Below, in pieces: positions 23,205 to 30,144 of a stretch of DNA of 64,000 bases. Source of the stretch: [Clostridium] clostridioforme AGR2157. GTDB taxonomy: Bacteria; Bacillota; Clostridia; Lachnospirales; Lachnospiraceae. The translations under genes were made by a program, and so were the position numbers. Below the pieces are notes generated by a model. The model was not told the DNA's origin. It saw nothing but the letters and a program-made list of their open reading frames with translations, and searched no databases. Numbering within the stretch: the first letter of the stretch is position 1; the number at the start of each line of letters is the position of its first letter. The DNA lies in assembly GCF_000424325.1 (NCBI RefSeq), contig NZ_AUJR01000011.1, positions 1 to 64,000 on the forward strand, given 5' to 3'.

Positions 23205-23368
23205 TACATTGGCATGGTCCGGCAGGCAGGTCCTAAAAATATACGGAAAACAGTAACAGTGATTTAAACCTGGAAACAGGTTTGAATAGATTATTTACCT
23301 GCAATTCAGAGTACTCCTACGGGAAAAGTGTAGAAGGAGGCTCTAAAAAAAGAAAGGGGATTTATGTT

Positions 23369-24823
23369 ATGATGAAGTATTTGCAGAAACTAGGTAAGGC
23401 CATCATGCTTCCTGTTGCCGTTCTGCCGGTTGCAGCTATTATGATGGGTATCGGCTATGCCATGTGTCCTTCCACCATGCAGGGCGGTGACGTAACCGGT
23501 ATCATCCAGGTAATTGGTTTTGCGCTGGTAAAGATTGGAAGCGCCGTAATCGACAAGCTGCCCATGCTGTTTGCAGTTGGTGTGGCAATCGGTTTATCAA
23601 AGGATCAGCACGGCGCGGCAGGTCTTGCAGGTCTGGTTGCATTCCTGACTGTTACCACTGTACTTAACAGCGGCGTTGTTGCCACCATGATGGGCGTAGA
23701 GGAAGCTCCTCTGGCCTTCTCCAAGATTGACAACGCATTTATCGGTATCATTTCCGGTATCACAGCATCTGTTTGCTACAATAAGTTCAGCAGCGCAAAG
23801 CTGCCCACCGCACTGGCTTTCTTCTCAGGAAAGCGCTGCGTGCCCATCGTTACATCCTTTGTAATGGTTGCAGAGTCCGCCATCCTGTACTTTGTATGGC
23901 CGGCACTGTTCAATGCCCTTATATGGGTTGGCGAGCACATCATGGGACTTGGCCCTGTAGGCGCAGGTATTTATGCATTTGCAAACCGTCTCCTGATTCC
24001 CACCGGACTGCATCACGCACTGAACGCAGTATTCTGGTTTGACATTGCCGGCATTGCCGACATCAACAAGTTCTGGGGCTTCGCAGAAGGCGGAATCAAG
24101 GGCGTAACCGGTATGTACCAGGCAGGTTTCTTCCCGGTAATGATGTTCGGCCTTCCGGCAGCAGCATTTGCCATGTATCAGACAGCAAAGCCAGAGAAGA
24201 AGCAGTATGCGGCAGGTATCCTGATTGCAGGAGCAGTAGCATCCTTCGTATCCGGCGTTACCGAGCCTCTGGAATTCTCCTTCATGTTCCTGGCTCCCGG
24301 ACTGTACCTTGTACACGCCGTCCTGACCGGTATCTCCGTAGCAGTAGCAGCCGCATTTCACTGGACCGCAGGCTTTTGCTTCAGCGCAGGTGTTACGGAC
24401 TTCATCTTCAGCTGCAGGCTGCCAATGGCCAACCAGCCATTCATGCTGTTAGCACAGGGTGTTGTATTCGCAGTTATCTACTACGTAGTATTCCGCGCCG
24501 TCATCACCAAATTTGACCTTCCGACACCAGGACGTGAGAAAGAAGATTTAGAGGCAGAAATGGCAGCCGTATTAGCAAACGACGATTTCACCAAGGTAGC
24601 AGCTATTGTATTAGAAGGATTAGGCGGCAAGGAAAATGTAGTATCATTAGACAACTGCATTACAAGGCTGAGATTAGAGATAAAAGATTACACATTAGTA
24701 GACGAGAAAAAGATAAAATCCGCAGGCGTGGCCGGAGTCATGAGGCCAAGCAAGACATCTGTACAGGTAATAGTAGGAACCAAGGTACAATTTGTAGCAG
24801 ACGAGATGCAAAAGATGTTATAG
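23369..24823 (+). CDS. nagE: PTS EIICB, N-acetylglucosamine/glucose type
   Basis: A 484-aa membrane permease and phosphotransferase. The EIIC part (about 1-385) has ten or so hydrophobic segments, the loop LIPTGLHHALNAVFWFDIAG and the substrate-binding GVTEPLEFSFMF. The motif GLHHALN with the following Phe/Asp residues is more NagE-like than PtsG-like, so GlcNAc is the favoured sugar. The EIIB domain (about 405-484) carries phospho-Cys430 in LDNCITRLR. EIIA is supplied by the separate protein at 22432. ATG 23369 has AAGGGGA eight bases upstream. The EIIB part is rich in TTA and GTA codons, unlike the EIIC part. Confidence 0.88.
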   Translation: MMKYLQKLGKAIMLPVAVLPVAAIMMGIGYAMCPSTMQGGDVTGIIQVIGFALVKIGSAVIDKLPMLFAVGVAIGLSKDQHGAAGLAGLVAFLTVTTVLNSGVVATMMGVEEAPLAFSKIDNAFIGIISGITASVCYNKFSSAKLPTALAFFSGKRCVPIVTSFVMVAESAILYFVWPALFNALIWVGEHIMGLGPVGAGIYAFANRLLIPTGLHHALNAVFWFDIAGIADINKFWGFAEGGIKGVTGMYQAGFFPVMMFGLPAAAFAMYQTAKPEKKQYAAGILIAGAVASFVSGVTEPLEFSFMFLAPGLYLVHAVLTGISVAVAAAFHWTAGFCFSAGVTDFIFSCRLPMANQPFMLLAQGVVFAVIYYVVFRAVITKFDLPTPGREKEDLEAEMAAVLANDDFTKVAAIVLEGLGGKENVVSLDNCITRLRLEIKDYTLVDEKKIKSAGVAGVMRPSKTSVQVIVGTKVQFVADEMQKML

Positions 24824-24836
24824 CAATGAGCCGGGC

Positions 24837-24906
24837 AAAAATACGGACGGAAAGCCCCAGGGAAGAGAGCTTGCTCTTTTACCTGGGGCTTTCCGTCCGT
24901 ATTTTT
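24837..24906 (+). terminator. Very long rho-independent terminator
   Basis: A nearly perfect hairpin: AAAAATACGGACGGAAAG (from 24837) pairs with CTTTCCGTCCGTATTTTT (to 24906), with inner GCCCCAGG/CCTGGGGC and a short GAGC-TTGC-TC top. The A-run before and T-run after make it usable from both strands. It closes the PTS cassette. Confidence 0.95.
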
Positions 24907-24908
24907 AT

Positions 24909-24957
24909 GGGGCGAACGCCCCACAGCCCTGGGAACGCCGGGGCGTTTCCAGGGCTG
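24909..24957. repeat. Tandem GC-rich palindromes
   Basis: Two more hairpins follow the terminator at once: GGGGCG-AA-CGCCCC (24909-24922) and CAGCCCTGG (24924-24932) with CCAGGGCTG (24949-24957) plus inner AACGCC/GGCGTT. They lack a T-run. This resembles an extragenic palindromic repeat; the remaining bases to 25071 hold no gene I can see. Confidence 0.6.
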
Positions 24958-25071
24958 CCGCCCGGCGGACCCGCTCCCTCCCATACCTAACACCACCCCA
25001 AGCGCCCCTGGGATTGCGGATGTTACAGATACTTGATGTGAAGAATCAGGCAGTGAGGAGGTCAATGTTTT

Positions 25072-25362
25072 ATGAAATTGTTTAATAAGCAGCGTATTAT
25101 AACCAGATGCCTCAGAGGCATGCTGGCCGTGATTATCCTGTCCGCCATGCTGGGTCTGGCGGCATGCGGCGCGGATACAGGGAGCCCTGAAAATGAAGCC
25201 AGGGCGGGTACGGAAAAAGATGGTATACAGGATAACTCCCATGCATTGGGCAGCTCCGGCATACAGGAAGGTTCCGTCAATACCGCAGATGCCTTTGACA
25301 CAGGCGTGTTTAATGAATATGAGAAGGCCAATCTGAAGCTGGCGGTTGAAATGGAAAAATAA
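25072..25362 (+). CDS. Small putative lipoprotein, unknown function
   Basis: A 96-aa protein with a basic start, a hydrophobic stretch (GMLAVIILSAMLGLAACG) and a lipobox LAAC with Cys32, so it is probably exported and lipid-anchored. The mature part is short, hydrophilic, rich in Ser, Glu and Gly, and ends EKANLKLAVEMEK. No domain is recognised. The ribosome site GAGGAGG near 25057 is good. It lies alone between the PTS terminator and the SdpR/SdpI-like operon. Real expression is likely but the role is unknown. Confidence 0.65.
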   Translation: MKLFNKQRIITRCLRGMLAVIILSAMLGLAACGADTGSPENEARAGTEKDGIQDNSHALGSSGIQEGSVNTADAFDTGVFNEYEKANLKLAVEMEK

Positions 25363-25434
25363 GCGGAGAAATAGTGTGAGAAGCAGTTTGGTGAGAGCGG
25401 CATCCATAGGGTGCCAGGCTGCTGCGGATTATGT

Positions 25435-25490
25435 GGGAGGAAAGACATATGCCCGGGATATTTGCCTGGAAGGCATCATGTCTTCCTCCC
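25435..25490 (+). terminator. Inverted repeat, probable terminator of lipoprotein gene
   Basis: GGGAGGAA-GACAT-ATGCC-like sequence (25435-25453) pairs with GGCATCATGTCTTCCTCCC (25472-25490). Only TCTT follows, so termination may be weak. The next promoter begins three bases later. Confidence 0.5.
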
Positions 25491-25492
25491 TC

Positions 25493-25521
25493 TTGACATA
25501 TGTCGGGAGTTTTGGTAAAAT
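25493..25521 (+). promoter_or_regulatory. Consensus promoter of SdpR/SdpI-like operon
   Basis: TTGACA (25493-25498), a 17-bp spacer and TAAAAT (25516-25521). The expected start point near 25528 lies inside the palindrome at 25524-25551. Confidence 0.9.
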
Positions 25522-25523
25522 AC

Positions 25524-25551
25524 ATTTAGATATTTTGATAAATATCTAAAT
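25524..25551 (+). promoter_or_regulatory. ArsR-type operator palindrome
   Basis: ATTTAGATATTT (25524-25535) and AAATATCTAAAT (25540-25551) form a perfect 12-bp inverted repeat with a 4-bp centre. Its AT-rich 12-n-12 form and its place over the transcription start are typical of ArsR/SmtB-family autorepressor operators. Confidence 0.85.
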
Positions 25552-25571
25552 GAAGGAGAGCTGGTTTCGTA

Positions 25572-25700
25572 GTTGGACCATACAGTTAGTTTACATGGCT
25601 GGTTTGCACAGTCGGTTTGCATAGTTGGTCTGCACAGTTGGTCCACAAAGCCGGTCCATATGCCGAACCAAACAGTCGGCCTGCACGTCTGTCCGGTACC
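25572..25700 (+). repeat. 13-bp degenerate tandem repeat array in operon leader
   Basis: Consecutive 13-bp units with consensus GTYGGTYYRCAYA start at 25572, 25585, 25598, 25611, 25624, 25637 and 25650; a 12-bp degenerate unit (25663) and two further units (25675, 25688) follow. Examples are GCTGGTTTGCACA, GTCGGTTTGCATA and GTTGGTCTGCACA. The array fills the transcribed leader between the operator and the ribosome site of the ArsR-type gene. The period is not a multiple of three and no frame is convincing as a protein. Confidence 0.85.
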
Positions 25701-25762
25701 TGCACCGTCCACTATAAAAAACCACATAAAAATCAGGCAAAGTGAAAGGAGGCATTCCGTCC

Positions 25763-26044
25763 ATGTCCTTCGGTGATACATTTAAAGCCCTGTCCGACCC
25801 CACCCGCCGCGAGATACTCAACCTGTTAAAGCAGACAAGCATGACCGCGGGACAGATTGTGGAGCATTTTGACACAACGGGAGCAACCATTTCCCATCAC
25901 CTGAACATACTCAGGCAGGCGGGGCTCATAGAGGACCGGAAATCAGGCAAATATATTTATTATGAGCTGAATACCACTGTATTCCAGGAAGTTCTTTCCT
26001 GGCTGCATTCATTAATGGAGGAAGACAAGCATGAAAAAAAATAA
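25763..26044 (+). CDS. ArsR-family repressor (SdpR-like)
   Basis: A 93-aa winged-helix regulator. It has FKALSDPTRREILNLLKQ, the recognition helix in TTGATISHHLNILRQAGL and the wing RKSGKYIYYELN. There is no metal-binding Cys motif (ELCVCDL is absent), so it is the non-metal SdpR type rather than an ArsR metal sensor. ATG 25763 is chosen with AGGAGG at 25747-25752; a GTG at 25742 is upstream of that site. It overlaps the SdpI-like gene by 14 bp. In Bacillus, SdpR and membrane protein SdpI work together: SdpI sequesters SdpR when the SdpC toxin is present. The operator at 25524-25551 suggests autorepression. Confidence 0.92.
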   Translation: MSFGDTFKALSDPTRREILNLLKQTSMTAGQIVEHFDTTGATISHHLNILRQAGLIEDRKSGKYIYYELNTTVFQEVLSWLHSLMEEDKHEKK

Positions 26045-26687
26045 CAGGAAGATATCCAAGTGGGATGTATTGTACTGGATTCTGGCTCTTGTGCCATTTA
26101 TCATTTCCATATGTTTTTATAACCGCCTGCCGGAGCAGGTTCCAACCCACTGGGGATCAGACAATGTGGTAAATGGTTATTCCAGCCGCAACATGGCAGC
26201 ATTTGGCATACCTGCCTTTATGTTTCTCATGGCAGTGATGGTAAATGTGTTTTACCGGATTGACCCCAAATGTGAAAACATCAGCCGATCCAGGGAACTG
26301 AAGCAGATTACACGGTGGTTCGTGGTCCTGCTGGCAGTTATGGTCCAGTGTGTGATTGTCCTGTCAGGAATCGGTATGGACATCAACGTGGGAAGCATGG
26401 TAAGCATCCCCATTGCATTAATGTTCGTGGCAGCAGGCAATTACCTGCCCAAATGCAGACAGAATTATACCATGGGAATCAAGCTTCCGTGGACCCTGGC
26501 AGATGAGGATAACTGGAACAGGACCCACCGCATGGCGGGTTATGTATGGACGGCAGGGGGCATGCTGATGCTGATTATGGGATTTTTTCATCTGGCATCC
26601 CTGTTCTTCCTGGTTTTCATGGCAATGGTCCTGATTCCAAGTGTGTATTCCTATCTGATTTACCGAAAGAAGCTGAAAGGAATTTAA
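26031..26687 (+). CDS. SdpI/DUF1648 immunity-type membrane protein
   Basis: A 218-aa membrane protein with about six hydrophobic segments. The first part is a DUF1648-like unit (YWILALVPFIISICFYNRLP, EQVPTHWGSDNVVNGYSS), and the second an SdpI-like unit (PIALMFVAAGNYLPKCRQNY, GIKLPWTLADEDNWNRTHR). The last block, G-I-K-x-PWTL-x-x-x-x-x-W-x-x-TH, is the SdpI signature. In Bacillus SdpI gives immunity to the SdpC peptide and relays its presence to SdpR. No sdpC-like toxin gene is present here, so it may protect against an outside peptide. It overlaps the repressor gene by 14 bp. Confidence 0.9.
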   Translation: MKKNNRKISKWDVLYWILALVPFIISICFYNRLPEQVPTHWGSDNVVNGYSSRNMAAFGIPAFMFLMAVMVNVFYRIDPKCENISRSRELKQITRWFVVLLAVMVQCVIVLSGIGMDINVGSMVSIPIALMFVAAGNYLPKCRQNYTMGIKLPWTLADEDNWNRTHRMAGYVWTAGGMLMLIMGFFHLASLFFLVFMAMVLIPSVYSYLIYRKKLKGI

Positions 26688-26804
26688 CCGGTTCCACTTT
26701 TTCTGTTGTGCGGATGATTTATGATGCCATGGTGAAACCTGTACGAAAATCCCGCGAAAAAAATCTCCCGAAAAAATTTGGTGCCGCTGTCCTCACATAC
26801 AGGA

Positions 26805-26833
26805 TTGAATAAATGCAGGGTTTGAAGTATAAT
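26805..26833 (+). promoter_or_regulatory. Promoter of DUF362 gene
   Basis: TTGAAT (26805-26810), 17-bp spacer, TATAAT (26828-26833). The ribosome site AAGGAGG is at 26853-26859. Confidence 0.85.
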
Positions 26834-26864
26834 AAACGGGATAATGATTCAGAAGGAGGACACT

Positions 26865-27968
26865 ATGGCAGTATCAAACGTATACTACACCAACATGAGG
26901 ACTACACTTACGGAAAATCTCCTGCAGAAGCTGGAGAGGCTGGTAAAAAAGGCAGGCATGATGGATATTGACTTTAACAACAAATACACTGCAATTAAGA
27001 TTCACTTTGGTGAGCCAGGAAATCTGGCCTATCTGCGTGCCAACTACTCCAAGGTACTGGTGGATTTAATCCGGTCCCAAAGCGGCAGGGTATTCCTGAC
27101 CGACTGCAACACCCTCTATGTGGGACGGAGGAAGAATGCATTGGACCATCTGGACGCTGCTTATGAGAATGGTTATAACCCCTTTACCACGGGATGTCAT
27201 ATCATAATTGCCGACGGCCTTAAGGGAACGGATGAAGCCCTGGTGCCTATTGACGGAGAGTATGTGAAGGAGGCAAAGATTGGCCGGGCCATCATGGATG
27301 CGGACATCGTCATTTCCCTTACCCACTTTAAGGGACATGAGGCAACCGGTTTTGGAGGCACCCTTAAGAACCTGGGCATGGGCAGCGGCTCCAGGGCCGG
27401 CAAGATGGAGATGCACAATGCCGGTAAGCCTTTTGTACATACGAATAAGTGTGTTGGATGCGGCGCCTGTCAGAGAAACTGCGCCCACAGCGCCATCACG
27501 GTCCTTGAACGCAAAGCCTCCATTGATACAAACAAGTGTGTTGGATGCGGCCGCTGTATCGGTGCCTGTCCCGTGGATGCGGTAGACTCCATGTACGACG
27601 AGGCCAATGATATCCTGAACCGGAAGATTGCCGAGTATACCCTGGCAGTGCTGAAGGGACGCCCGAATTTCCATGTGAGCCTTGTGGTGGACGTGTCCCC
27701 CAACTGTGACTGCCATTCGGAGAATGACGCCCCCATTGTGCCTAACGTGGGCATGTTTGCCTCATTTGACCCCGTAGCCTTGGACATGGCCTGTGTGGAT
27801 GCGGTAAACCGCCAGCCCGTGCTTGCCGGAAGCTTTCTGGCAGAGCAGGATCATCACAGCCATGACCATTTCATCAATACACATCCGGAAACCAACTGGG
27901 AGACCTGTATTGACCATGCTGTGAAGCTGGGCCTTGGCAATAAGGAATATAATCTCATCACCATTTAG
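26865..27968 (+). CDS. DUF362-domain 4Fe-4S protein
   Basis: A 367-aa cytosolic protein. The N-terminal DUF362 part (about 1-190) has KLERLVKKAGMMDIDFN, IKIHFGEPGNLAYLR and the histidine/glycine-rich HFKGHEATGFGGTLKNLGMG. A two-cluster ferredoxin domain follows near 194-236: CVGCGACQRNCAHSAI and CVGCGRCIGACPVDAV, eight Cys for two 4Fe-4S clusters. DUF362 resumes in the C-terminal part (DVSPNCDCHSENDAPI). The family is widespread in anaerobes and its reaction is unknown; redox or metal-related roles have been suggested. ATG 26865 has the better-placed ribosome site than an in-frame ATG at 26844. metY follows after 29 bp. Confidence 0.88.
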   Translation: MAVSNVYYTNMRTTLTENLLQKLERLVKKAGMMDIDFNNKYTAIKIHFGEPGNLAYLRANYSKVLVDLIRSQSGRVFLTDCNTLYVGRRKNALDHLDAAYENGYNPFTTGCHIIIADGLKGTDEALVPIDGEYVKEAKIGRAIMDADIVISLTHFKGHEATGFGGTLKNLGMGSGSRAGKMEMHNAGKPFVHTNKCVGCGACQRNCAHSAITVLERKASIDTNKCVGCGRCIGACPVDAVDSMYDEANDILNRKIAEYTLAVLKGRPNFHVSLVVDVSPNCDCHSENDAPIVPNVGMFASFDPVALDMACVDAVNRQPVLAGSFLAEQDHHSHDHFINTHPETNWETCIDHAVKLGLGNKEYNLITI

Positions 27969-27997
27969 AACCTGACCATTAGGAGGACACAGGAAAC

Positions 27998-29275
27998 ATG
28001 AGCAAACAATCATTAGACACAATCTGCATACAGGGAGGATGGGAGCCGAAAAACGGCGAGCCCAGACAGCTTCCCATATACCAGAGCACTACCTTTAAAT
28101 ATACCACCAGTGAGCAGATGGGCCGGCTTTTTGACCTGGAGGAGAACGGTTATTTTTATACCAGGCTGGCGAACCCGACCAATGACGCAGTGGCATCAAA
28201 AATCTGCCGGCTGGAGGGCGGCGTGGGGGCCATGCTCACTTCTTCCGGACAGGCAGCTACCTTTTATGCTGTTTTGAACATCTGCCAGGCAGGAGACCAT
28301 GTAATCAGTTCCTCCACCATATACGGCGGTTCCACCAACCTGTTTACCGTTACCTTCCCCAAGATGGGAGTGGAGTGCACCCTGGTGAATCCGGATGCAG
28401 ACGAGGAGGAACTGGCAAAGGCATTCAGGCCAAATACTAAAGTGGTATTTGCGGAGAGCATTGCCAATCCTGCCCTGACAGTACTGGATTTTGAGAAGTT
28501 TGCCCGTCTGGCTCACAGCCATGGTGTTCCTCTGATTGTGGACAATACCTTTGCAACCCCCATTAACTGCCGTCCCTTTGAGTGGGGCGCAGATATTGTG
28601 ACACACAGCACGACAAAATATATGGACGGCCATGCGGCCACGGTAGGCGGATGCATCGTGGACAGCGGAAACTTTGACTGGGAGTCCCATCATGACAAAT
28701 TTAAGGGTCTGACAGAGCCTGATGAGTCCTATCACGGCATTGTATATACCCAGAAATTTGGCAGGCTGGCTTATATCCAGAAGGCCACAGCCCAGCTTAT
28801 GAGGGATTTAGGTTCCATCCAGTCCCCTCAGAATGCATTCCTGATTAATATTGGCCTGGAAACCCTTCATTTAAGGGTGCCGAGACACTGTGAGAGTGCC
28901 TTTAAGGTGGCCTCCTACCTTCAGTCCAGGGATGATGTGGCCTGGGTGAAATATCCGGGACTTCCAGGGGATAAGTATTATGTGCTGGCTCAGAAATACA
29001 TGCCAAAGGGTACCTGCGGCGTTATTTCCTTTGGTTTAAAGGGTGGGCGTCAGGCTGCTTCCGTGTTCATGGATAAGCTGAAGCTGTGCTCCATTGAAAC
29101 CCATGTGGCTGATTCTAGGACAGCCGTCCTTCATCCGGCCAGCCATACCCACCGTCAGCTCACGGACGAACAGCTGGTGGAGGCAGGCGTGGATCCGTCC
29201 ATGATTCGTTTCAGCGTTGGACTGGAGTCTGCCGATGATATTATTGAGGATATCCGCCAGGCGTTAGAAGATTAA
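27998..29275 (+). CDS. metY: O-acetylhomoserine sulfhydrylase (PLP enzyme)
   Basis: A 425-aa cytosolic PLP enzyme of the Cys/Met metabolism family that joins sulfide (or methanethiol) to O-acetylhomoserine to give homocysteine or methionine. It shows TICIQGGWEP, the GGVGAMLTSSGQAA phosphate-binding block, TLVNPD, IVDNTFATP and the PLP lysine in THSTTKYMDGH near residue 206. HPASHTHRQL and SVGLESADDIIEDI lie near the end. The length matches MetY (about 425) rather than MetB/MetC (about 380). It probably shares the promoter of the DUF362 gene; a strong terminator follows. No S-box or T-box leader is seen before it. Confidence 0.93.
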   Translation: MSKQSLDTICIQGGWEPKNGEPRQLPIYQSTTFKYTTSEQMGRLFDLEENGYFYTRLANPTNDAVASKICRLEGGVGAMLTSSGQAATFYAVLNICQAGDHVISSSTIYGGSTNLFTVTFPKMGVECTLVNPDADEEELAKAFRPNTKVVFAESIANPALTVLDFEKFARLAHSHGVPLIVDNTFATPINCRPFEWGADIVTHSTTKYMDGHAATVGGCIVDSGNFDWESHHDKFKGLTEPDESYHGIVYTQKFGRLAYIQKATAQLMRDLGSIQSPQNAFLINIGLETLHLRVPRHCESAFKVASYLQSRDDVAWVKYPGLPGDKYYVLAQKYMPKGTCGVISFGLKGGRQAASVFMDKLKLCSIETHVADSRTAVLHPASHTHRQLTDEQLVEAGVDPSMIRFSVGLESADDIIEDIRQALED

Positions 29276-29334
29276 GAGGTTTAGTCCGGAAGGGGTCAGA
29301 GTCTTATAAGGCTTACGATTTTGACAAATTGAAA

Positions 29335-29388
29335 AAAGGGAGCCGCCCGCTTACGATTAATATGTAAGTGGACCGGCTCCTTTTGTAT
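29335..29388 (+). terminator. Rho-independent terminator after metY
   Basis: AAAGGGAGCCG (29335-29345) pairs with CGGCTCCTTTT (29374-29384), with inner GCTTAC/GTAAG pairing, then TTTTGTATTT. Confidence 0.9.
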
Positions 29389-29523
29389 TTACAAATGATT
29401 AGTCCCAGGCGGCCCCGGGAGAAAACGGCCGGGAAGGTCAGTCATCAGGAGCTGCCGGAGAAGCAGCGGGAAATGCGCCGGCGCAGGCAAACCCGGAGCA
29501 AAGCCAGGGAATTAAAAAATAAG

Positions 29524-29551
29524 TGCATTTTTCTGAAAAAAATGGTATGAT
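29524..29551 (+). promoter_or_regulatory. Extended -10 promoter of Rrf2 gene
   Basis: TGGTATGAT (29543-29551) is an extended -10; the -35 (TGCATT at 29524) is poor. The start codon is about 50 bases downstream. Confidence 0.5.
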
Positions 29552-29603
29552 TTAATGAAAGACAGAAGCAGGCTGTTACAGGTAGGAAAGGGGAATCGAA
29601 AAA

Positions 29604-30041
29604 GTGACAAGTGAATTTACCATTGCGGTGCATGCGCTGGTTTTTTTGAATCACAAGGGGACGGTGTATTCCAGCGAAGGTCTTGCGGCGAATGTCTGTA
29701 CCAATGCCGCCAGGATACGGAAGGTCATGGCAAAGCTTAAAAAAGCGGATCTTGTGAAAACAAAGGAAGGTATGGACGGCGGTTATCTGTTCCACCGTGA
29801 CAGCAGGGACGTGAACCTGTCCATGGTGGCTGAGGCTCTGGATACCCCCTTTGTGGCTGCCGCCTGGAAAAGCGGCAATCCGCATATGGACTGTCTCATA
29901 TCGTCAGGCATGGCGGGAATCATGGACGAGCTCTATGGAGAGCTGAACCAGTGCTGCCAGGCATATTTAGAGAAAGTGACCATTGCGGATTTGGACAGCA
30001 AAATCTTCACTGGTGCCGCAAAGGCTGTAACAGCCATATAA
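29604..30041 (+). CDS. Rrf2-family transcriptional regulator
   Basis: A 145-aa winged-helix regulator. The N-terminus (SEFTIAVHALVFLNHKGTVY) and the helix-turn-helix (SEGLAANVCTNAARIRKVMAKL) with the wing KEGMDGGYLFHRDS are typical of Rrf2 proteins. The C-terminal part has scattered Cys residues (HMDCLISS, NQCCQAY) but not the three closely spaced Cys of IscR-type Fe-S sensors, so redox or metabolite sensing is unclear. The start is GTG with AAAGGGG about 10 bases upstream. It stands alone between terminators; its targets are unknown. Confidence 0.88.
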   Translation: MTSEFTIAVHALVFLNHKGTVYSSEGLAANVCTNAARIRKVMAKLKKADLVKTKEGMDGGYLFHRDSRDVNLSMVAEALDTPFVAAAWKSGNPHMDCLISSGMAGIMDELYGELNQCCQAYLEKVTIADLDSKIFTGAAKAVTAI

Positions 30042-30055
30042 AGACAGAGAATTAA

Positions 30056-30103
30056 CCCTGGTGAATCAGGTCGGCGGATGCCGGTTTTTCACCAGGGATT
30101 TTT
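30056..30103 (+). terminator. Rho-independent terminator after Rrf2 gene
   Basis: CCCTGGTGAA (30056-30065) pairs with TTCACCAGGG (30088-30097), with inner CGGCGGATGCCG pairing, followed by ATTTTT. Confidence 0.9.
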
Positions 30104-30144
30104 GAGCTGCATGATGAGTTACATGAGAGGAGACAAGGGACAGG

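Noticed and set aside
23266-23283. AAACCTG-GAAA-CAGGTTT hairpin before the EIICB gene as a second RAT or terminator
   Set aside because: It lacks the RAT half-sites and a T-run; it is only a short stem.
25572-25700. CRISPR-like array
   Set aside because: Repeats are only 13 bp, head-to-tail without spacers, and degenerate; no cas genes occur.
25476-25781. Minus-strand reading frame over the tandem repeats
   Set aside because: The frame arises because the 13-bp repeat lacks stops; the period is not a multiple of three and no start signals exist.
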